DNA of 64,000 bases, taken from the NCBI RefSeq assembly GCF_022539505.1, contig NC_061512.1, positions 154,239,962 through 154,303,961 on the forward strand. The letters are read 5' to 3'. Position 1 is the first letter of the stretch. The number at the start of each line of letters is the position of its first letter. Shown here one piece after another: positions 56,898 through 64,000 of the stretch. A model generated the notes under the pieces. It was given only the letters and a program-made list of their open reading frames with translations. It did no database searches and was not told where the DNA came from. The position numbers and the translations under genes were made by a program. The stretch is from Lolium rigidum. Taxonomy: Eukaryota > Streptophyta > Magnoliopsida > Poales > Poaceae.

Positions 56898-57943
56898 ATG
56901 AGAGAGTTTCTCTCATTTAAATCTGGTCACCACCAATTCCAAATGAAGTAGAGACTCTGGTCATTTAGGTCTCATAGGAATGGTGGTGATATTAAATCCT
57001 TGCTATACTAGAATTAAAATGTATGAGAGCTTCCCTCTCATTTAAATCTTGTCTCAACTAATTCAACATGAGGTAGATACCATGGTTAGCTAAATCTCAT
57101 ATTGAATTAGTTGATGATATTAATTCATTACTATGTGTTATTAAAATGCATGAGGTGCACCACCTCATTTAAATTATGTTCACCATTAGGGGTCAAATCT
57201 ATGAGGTGTAGCACCTCATTTAAATCAACATAGTAGTTAAATTGCATTAGTTATTTAAATCACATGAGATGATGAATCTCAATTAAATCACTTTCCTCAA
57301 ATAATAAATGTGAAGTGTTGGCCTTGGTCAACATGGTATCATTCCTGTTAATTGAGAATATTAAATCACCTCAATAGTAGTTCTATTAAATTAGTTACAA
57401 CCATGTGTTAAATCATATGAGAGGTAATCCTCTCATTTAAAACTTGTTCTCAAGTAATTTAACATGAGGTAATAACTATTCTATATAATCTCATGTTGAG
57501 TTATTATGTGACATTAAATCACTACCCTGTTAGTATTAAATTGCATGAGGTATGGAACCTCATTTAAATCATTTTCTCAAATAATAAGTATGAAGAGGTT
57601 GACTTTGGTCAACCTAGGTCATATATTGTTCCTGAGAGAAATTAAATCTTAATAAGATAATGAGAGGAAATTATTTCTCTAAGTAATTAAAAGTAATACC
57701 TTATCTAGTATGAGAGGAAATTATTTTTCCTAAATAAGAAAACAACACATTTACCCACTTAATAGTAATGAGTAATGCTAGTTACTGGTGTAAATTATAT
57801 GAGGTGTTTCACTTCATTTAAATCTTGTCCCAAGTATTTTCAGATGAAGTTTGAACCCCTGGTCAAATACTCTCACATGAAATACTTGGAGATTTTAAAT
57901 CATAATAGGCATTATTAAATGGTATGAGGTATCCCTACCTCAT
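56898..57943 (+). other. Array of nine short stem-loops alternating with longer hairpins
   Basis: Short stem-loops at 56898-56916, 57023-57041, 57150-57168, 57201-57219, 57264-57282, 57417-57436, 57545-57563, 57799-57817 and 57924-57943. All start ATGAG, and most end CTCAT followed by TTAAAT. Inner arm bases change in step, as in ATGAGAGA-GTT-TCTCTCAT, ATGAGGTG-CAC-CACCTCAT and ATGAGGTA-TCCC-TACCTCAT. Several spacings are 125-128 bp. Longer hairpins with unrelated but complementary arms lie between, for instance 57055-57072 with 57096-57113. Confidence 0.85.
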
Positions 57944-60033
57944 TTAAATCATTTTCTCAAATGATGATGATGAATGGTTGACTTAGGTCAACATAAATTC
58001 ATGGGTGATGGTTTGAGAAATTAAATCTTAAGAAGATTCAATGAGAGGAAATTATTCCTCAAGAATTAAAAGGAAACTATCATTTACATATATAATGAGA
58101 GGAAATTATTTTTCTTAAGAATAAAACCATATCAACCCACAGGATGACAATGTGATAATGCTAGAATAGTTGGTGTGATTTATGTGTGTGCTTTTTATAG
58201 CTCTTGAACTTGTGTGGTGATTGTATACCCCGTATTCGTATTTATAGACGCTAGTGCCGAAGGCTACGAAGGAGACGACGAGAACATCTACGGAGAAGAA
58301 GGAGGAACATTTTGATCCATACCCCAACCAAGGCAAGCTAACACTCTTGCAAAGTCCCAAGTGCAAAGCTCTACAAGAGCAAGGCACCATCACCATTTAT
58401 TTTTATGTCCAATAAACCTATCCCATGTTTTTACCTTGCAATTATTTTGCTTATTGTTTTTCAAAGCTTACTTTTGATTTATGATTCACTTAGGCTAGAA
58501 TAGAACAAGAGCATCAAATTTAGCCTAAAGCAAGCTAGTATTCTTGCAAGCTTTTACCAATGCAAGATAATACTCTTGCAAAGTGCATAGCTCACCATGA
58601 GCAAGGCATTACCCCCTTTACTTTATGCTTATGATCCTATTTCCCAGTTTTACTTTACAAGCTTTATTTACTTTTGTTTTATCAAAGTACTTTTTGATTC
58701 ATGATTCACTTGGTTAGTATTGGATTACTACAAGAGTATCAAACTTAGCCTAGAAAGCTATAAGCTAGTTAGCACCCCTCATGACTAGTTGCTAGTGCTA
58801 ACAAATAATATTGACTACTCTAGATGGGAATATGTGCAATAAAATGACTTTGAAAACCTTGGAATGATGATTCATTCTATTGAAAGATTTTGAAGGTGAA
58901 TAGGACTTGAGAAGGACTTGGTGAATTTTTACGAAAACCGATGGTTGGGTTCGGATGCGATACCATTCCAATTTACAAGTACCCCCACAATACCTGATTA
59001 TGGGTAGGGCTTAACTGGAAGTTTATGTGTCTTAGTATGGGTTCCCTCTAAACAAGCGTCATTGGGGTTATGCCGAAAGCTGCCTCCACCACAAAAGAAA
59101 CGACGTTAAAGATGAGGTGAATGTCCGGCCCAAGCCTCGTGCGGTTCCCGGGTTGACGAGTTGGTCTTCACTGGGAGGCCAAGCTCATGGGGAGAGGTAC
59201 CTATACTAGGATATGTAAGTAAAAGGTTATGGTTGATGATCCGCGTACTGAGTTATGATTATTCAGGGTTACCCCTGACGGATGTAATCAAAAGTTGTGG
59301 CACAAGCGTACAACCTCTGCAGAGTGTAAACCTATTCGAATAGCCGCGTCCACGGTTAAGGACGGTTGGGAAGGCCATACTGTTCCGTCATCAGACCATT
59401 TTCACCAAAATGTGACATATGACTTGTGATTTTTGCATTGGAAAGGGGAATGTTGATTTCGACTTGAATTACAACAAATGTTGTGGGAATGCCACTAATG
59501 TTCCCACTTGAGTTAGTTAGCACATGAAAGGTTTTGATTTCAAATACTTGCGAACAAAAATTGGCTTCATGCAAAAGAAACTAGGTCTTAGCACCCCCTT
59601 ACCAGAAAGGCTCGTACTTACATTAGTATTAGTTTGCGAGTACTTTAAAGTACTCACGGCTGTGTCCCTGGCTATTCAAATGGCCAGACTATGAAGAGGA
59701 GCAGCACTATGAAGAGGAGTACCAGAACCCGGAAGAAGGACAGCGGGACGTCTACGACAACTAGGACCACTCCCGACGTCAAGCGTTGGCCTGTGGACTA
59801 TAGAGTCCCCCTTCGATCTACGCTTCCGCTATGTATTTGTGATGTGTGTTGAAACAGTAGTTCAACTATTATTGTAATATTGGATCATGTGATCTATTTG
59901 TAAGACGACTATGATATGTAATGAATGATGACTTATGATATTCAACTGTTATGTCTCGCAACAACAATATTCCTGGGATTGCGATGTATGGCATAACAGG
60001 CACCTGGACGTAAAAATCCGGGTGTTGACAAGT

Positions 60034-60046
60034 TGGTATCAGAGCC
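60034..60046 (+). promoter_or_regulatory. Primer-binding site of I (tRNA-iMet type)
   Basis: TGGTATCAGAGCC, three bases after the LTR end, as in H. Confidence 0.9.
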
Positions 60047-60471
60047 ATTGTTTGACCTTAGGAGACCCTAGTTAGAATGGACGTCTAAAAAAAAACTTAG
60101 TTTCAAAATCAATGAAGTGAATATTTATGAAAACTTATTCGCACTCTTATCCTTGAAAATCTTTTCAAAAGGAGAAGTCCATGCTCTACTTTTCCTTGAA
60201 ATTCTACCTAAAATTTTGCACACTTGATCACTTTAGTAGAACTCACACCTACGCAAGAGTTTGTATCAGGATCCCCCTTGTATCGTAGAGCGATGAATGG
60301 TTCTTCAAACCAACGGTGTGTTAGATTTGTAATATGTGATGCTTGGTATGAATGAAAAAGTGTTGTTGGTTGTACCCCCTCAACACTATTCAAGTTTGGA
60401 ACTTTTCGAATTTTATCTCAACCAAACCATAGAAATTTCCCCTTTATCTTATGATCTACCTCATTGTCCAG

Positions 60472-61128
60472 ATGGCCCCTCCTAACCGCAACAACCCCCG
60501 TGCCCAAGCCAACCAGATGCACATTAAGCACGCCAAGATGACTGACACCATCAACATCCTTGCAATGGAGCGCAAGGCACTTCGTCATCAACACGCCAAG
60601 AAGGACCACCTCATTGCTCGTCTCCGCGTGAGGATAGCAACCCTGGAGCAGCTCATCCCAATACCCAACCATGCCCCCAGAGACAAGCCCACTGTGACTT
60701 GCTATGAATGTGGTGTTACTGGTCAGTACCCTAAAAAGTGCCCGATGAAAGCCGCCAACAACGCCCCGAGGACTGGAAGCAATGCTGTACCCATTGCCCA
60801 AAAGGACAAGTCAACGGTAACCTGCTATGAATGTGGAGTTGTGGGTCACTACTCCAATGAGTGCCCAAAAAAGCTTGCCAGGATTGCCGCCAATACCGCT
60901 GCACCTGCCCAGCAGCAGCGCTGTGTCGCAACTGGAAAAAGGTTTGCCCCAAACTACCCAAACAACCGCAACGGTCGTTACTACCGCATGAATGCCGCAG
61001 AAGCACCGAAGCACCTCAGGCCCTGCCAAGTATGTTCCCCTGTTAATCTCACTTGCTCAATCTTTCTTAGGAACCTAACTTTTCTTAAAATCTCGGGACG
61101 AGATTTGTTTAAGGGGAAGGGTTTGTAA
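60472..61128 (+). CDS. Zinc-knuckle Gag-like protein of I
   Basis: 218 residues from MAPPNRNNPRAQ; the ATG follows a leader of about 440 bp and is the first in good context (CAGATGG). Residues about 22-64 form a charged helix likely to be a coiled coil. Two CCHC-type knuckles follow: C77, C80, Q85 (His expected), C90, and C118, C121, H126, C131. Zinc knuckles in Gag bind element RNA. The matrix and capsid regions of a normal Gag are missing; the rest is basic and Asn/Pro rich. The frame runs through the purine tract and stops at TAA 61126-61128, inside the 3' LTR. It is the only gene of I; with an intact frame it may act in packaging the RNA into particles made by a partner element, which is inference. 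Confidence 0.8.
   Translation: MAPPNRNNPRAQANQMHIKHAKMTDTINILAMERKALRHQHAKKDHLIARLRVRIATLEQLIPIPNHAPRDKPTVTCYECGVTGQYPKKCPMKAANNAPRTGSNAVPIAQKDKSTVTCYECGVVGHYSNECPKKLARIAANTAAPAQQQRCVATGKRFAPNYPNNRNGRYYRMNAAEAPKHLRPCQVCSPVNLTCSIFLRNLTFLKISGRDLFKGKGL
61111..61123 (+). promoter_or_regulatory. Polypurine tract of I
   Basis: AAGGGGAAGGGTT directly before the 3' LTR; comparable to the tract of H. Confidence 0.82.
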
Positions 61129-64000
61129 CAACCCAAAAATTTCAAAACAAACAAAATGAATTTCCCTAGTTCCAAATTTTGGAACCAACAAAAACTTTTA
61201 TTAAAATAAGATTGATACATATAGATCTGGTTTAAATCTTGTGTTTTGCCATGATGAGTGTTATTATGTTTATGTGCTGAACCCTAAAACCCTAAAGTGA
61301 TCAAGTGAGTGTCACCAACCCAATAAAATAAATGAGAAAGAATTCAAATAAGAAAAACCTCAAACCCTAATCTTCTCCTTAAATCAATTAGGATCCATTT
61401 TGAGAAAACCCAAAATAAAATAAAAGCCATATGGGGGCATATAACCCTAATAGGTGAATCTTGAACCCTACCTTTGTTAATTATGCTAAAGGGTGGTGAA
61501 CCATTATGAACCCCACAAAACCCTAAACCTCACCCCTCTTCTCACCATATTAGTTTTAATGAAATAAAAAGAAATTAAATAAGATAGAGGCATATGTGCC
61601 TAGGGCTATATTTATAAAACTTTACCCTAAGCCTTTCTACTTTGCTTAGAGGTTTGGAAAATCTTCATACACCTTACCTAGTACCTATCAAACCAATTCC
61701 AAGTGATTTCCAAAGAAATTAAAAAGAAACTAAAAATGACATAGAGGCATATGAGAGTAAAATAGCAAATTTGGGAAATTAAGAATATTGACCCTAGTAC
61801 TTGTGGTAAATGAATAGATCACTTCCATATACCATTTCAACACTCAACAACACCAATTGGGTCAAGCCTAGCCAATTAAAAATCAAATGCCACATATGCA
61901 TAGAGGCATATGTGACACATAGCCATTTCACCAATTTTTGCCCTATGACATTAAACCTTGACCAAATGGTGTGCAACCATTTCTAAACTTCATATAACCC
62001 TAAATTGACCCTAACCCATGTCCAAGTGAAGCAAGATCAACACTTTACAAAAATAATAAAAAGTGACACATCACCTTTTATGTGTTTTGGTCAATTTTGC
62101 AAATCTTTGATCAAGACCTTTTGAGATGAATTCAATGGTTTGAAATTGTTTCTAAACTAATACGAATCACATTAGAGTCAACAAAAGTCAAATTAAATGG
62201 AGAGAAATTAAATAGGGAGAAAATCCCAATTTCACTCACATACACATTATGCCAAATTGCAAATCTTCAACCAAGGCCACCATGGCTTGATCTCTTGCTT
62301 GTAGAATACTTATATATGATAAGAAAACACAATTGCATCAAAAAAACAAGAATCAAATCAAAGGAAAATTCCAAAACTCACATACATGTGATAATGGTCA
62401 TATAACCCATTTATAACATCTTCCCTACTTTACCCCCCTGCATTTGATTCTTCCTCAACCAAACTTGGTCAACTATGACCATGTCATCCAAGACCATATG
62501 AAGATGAACAACTTTCATGTTGACCACCATACCTCACGTTGACTAGGTTGACCAGAATAGAGGAGACAAGTGAAGACTTTGAAATAAAGAGAAGATCATC
62601 TCACTTTTGCCATTTTGCAATTCTTCACCAAATTGACCACCACCACCACCATTCCACTTCTATGAATATATGATTGAGACCCACCAAAGGATTTTCAAAA
62701 TTTTGAAACTTTTTCTCTTTCGGGCATTACCACAAACATCTTGCGAGCAAGTATAGAAATTGAAGCCCATACTGGATTTTGGCTTGGACCAAGTCCATCT
62801 CTGCCCCTCTCTGCTGCATTGGCACCTCACCTCACCCCTCAGGACCAGTGTCAAGCATTGCCACCACTTGCCTTGGACCATCTTTGACCACAACCCAAAC
62901 CATGCCGGCCCCATGCCATCACCTTGTCACTTCCCCCTCTGGTCGTCTCAACGATGCACCTCCATGTCCTGGACTTTCCCCTGACCCTCCTGAAGCTGCC
63001 CCTGCAAGCCCTTGACCAAGTTGACGCAGGCACACGCCAGCCGCTGCTCGCCCAGACCACGCCCAGAGACGCCCACGCGCGCCAGGACACGCACGATGAC
63101 GTCCCGGAGCGCGACAGGACGCCGCCGTGCCCCATCGACCCAGTGCTTCCCTCGACCTCTCCTGTCACCTGCAGCCTCACCTCGACGTCAGCTACCTCAC
63201 GGACAACGCCGCTTGGACGCGCACGCCCTGTAGCCGTCGACACGGACGACGACCATCCGCCGCAGTACCCTGGCGTCCGATGACGATAACGACGCGACCA
63301 TTCCTTCCCCTGCCTCGCCACGACGCTCGTCAGCTCTGCCATGACGTCGCCCACACTCCGAACCCACTCCTCGCCCCCTCGTCACCCTGGAACGGTGACC
63401 TCGCCGTCAACCTGCCCCGCTCCACCACGGCCACCACACGCCGCTATAAAAAGAGACCCTCCCACTCGATTTCTTCACACCGCCAGTCTCCACTCCCTCT
63501 TCTCACTCGCCTCGCTCACTCCCCTTGCTCAATTAGCCGCCGACGCCGTCCAATTGCAACCTCGGAGCCGCGGAGGTGCTGAGAGGCTCGCCGTCGATTG
63601 CGTCCTCCTCAAGCTCTCCCTCGACCACCGTTCGACTCGCCGTCCTTGACAACGTCGAACGCTGCCGACGCCCAGCCTCGCCGGAGCTCAGGTGAGCCGC
63701 CCACCTCCGATTAGCGCCGCCAGTCACCCTGCCTCTCGCCGGAGCTCGTCGACGAAGGGGACAAACCCTGGCCGTCCGATCTCTTTTAATCCCACGGTCC
63801 ACAACACAGCTTACCGCTTCGGCGTTTTTAAACGCCCTGACAGTGGACCCCACTGTCAGGCGGCCCGCCCGCGTCGCCAGCGAAGCTGGGCCGGCCCATT
63901 TAGTTTCCCGCCCCCGTTTGAATTCAAACTCTTTTAATTCTTTTTCATTTAATTGCAATCTGGTGTCAACTTCAAAATTCAATAGATCCAAATCTACTCG
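61124..64000 (+). repeat. 3' LTR of I, partial
   Basis: Matches 53702-56577 of the 5' LTR with few substitutions and small indels, for example near 62745. The window ends before the stem-loop array, which should begin near 64320 if the LTR is complete. Confidence 0.92.

Larger units (their letters stand above)
53702..60030 (+). repeat. 5' LTR of I (6329 bp)
   Basis: Starts TGTAACAACCC and ends GGTGTTGACA just before the primer site. In order: an AT-rich part with small hairpins (54166-54492), a GC-rich block (55330-56480) with a TATA box at 56021, an AT-rich structured array (56898-58110), then a 3' part resembling the H LTR (near 59000-59650). Open frames in the GC-rich block occur on both strands and are not supported as genes. 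Confidence 0.9.
53702..64000 (+). mobile_element. Element I: gag-only, chromovirus-like element with a 6.3-kb LTR
   Basis: The 5' LTR is 53702-60030, the interior only 60031-61123, and the 3' LTR starts at 61124 and runs off the window. LTR start (TGTAACAACCC) and tRNA-iMet primer site resemble H, placing it with the Tekay-like group. It lacks protease, RT, RNase H and integrase, so it must use enzymes of another element. The visible LTR parts are nearly identical, indicating a recent insertion. The complete element should be about 13.8 kb if the 3' LTR is full length. Confidence 0.9.

Noticed and set aside
59690..59765. Glu/Tyr-rich coding-like stretch near the end of the I LTR
   Set aside because: Reads like part of an acidic protein for about 25 codons, but has no start, is inside an LTR and is followed by stops.
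53702..64000. Assigning a named TE family to I, H, G or the others
   Set aside because: Several resemble well-known Triticeae families, but LTR-based names need a library comparison that I could not run.
1..64000. tRNA, rRNA or snRNA genes
   Set aside because: Only tRNA-complementary primer sites were found; no cloverleaf or rRNA segment could be supported by eye.

Overview
The window is a block of large-genome grass DNA, most likely Triticeae (wheat, Aegilops, barley or rye). I judge this from nested Ty3/gypsy LTR retrotransposons with long LTRs, tRNA-Asp-type primer sites (Athila lineage) and tRNA-iMet-type primer sites (Tekay-like chromoviruses), a plant En/Spm-type transposase gene, a LINE, and a short genic island with plant exon-intron structure and a plant B3 domain. 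No bacterial, rRNA or tRNA genes were seen. Element family names are left out because I could not search a repeat library; elements are lettered G, H, A, F, B, C, D, E and I. Two runs of exactly 100 N (33222-33321 and 49537-49636) are scaffold gaps, so order across them is not proven.

Layout. 1-1257: part of an LTR, joined to a decayed 'putative gypsy type transposon' coding fragment (1258-1690). 1915-19644: element G, a non-autonomous Athila-type element with a 5-bp target duplication (GCCCC). Its 3' LTR is split by element H (7579-18459), a chromovirus with target duplication GGGGA and a frameshifted gag-pol. 19645-24600: the genic island, with an LTR scrap, a broken 3'-5' exonuclease-like gene, an intact two-exon B3-domain gene, and the first exon of an unknown gene on the minus strand. 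25039-27347: fourteen 172-173 bp tandem repeats, next to a spliced Ptta/En/Spm-type transposase gene (27637-29593) cut by a LINE (29594-33221). 33322-46682: a minus-strand stack of Athila-like and other LTR elements (A, F, B, C, D). D carries a spliced antisense gene (47630-49536). 49637-53701: element E with an Athila ORF1-like pseudogene. 53702-64000: element I, with a 6.3-kb LTR, a 1.1-kb interior and only a zinc-knuckle Gag-like protein.

How it works together. Only the B3 gene looks like an intact cellular gene. G encodes one unrecognised protein and I only a small nucleic-acid-binding protein, so both would need reverse transcriptase and integrase in trans. H would encode those enzymes but is frameshifted here. 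The most unusual signals are structural. Nine short stem-loops with covarying arms, interleaved with longer covarying hairpins, lie in the probably transcribed part of the I LTR. Two tandem hairpins with compensatory changes lie in the 3' region of E. In G, B and C a second primer-binding site is trapped inside the LTR. Copies of the polypurine tract sit inside the 3' untranslated regions of G and C.
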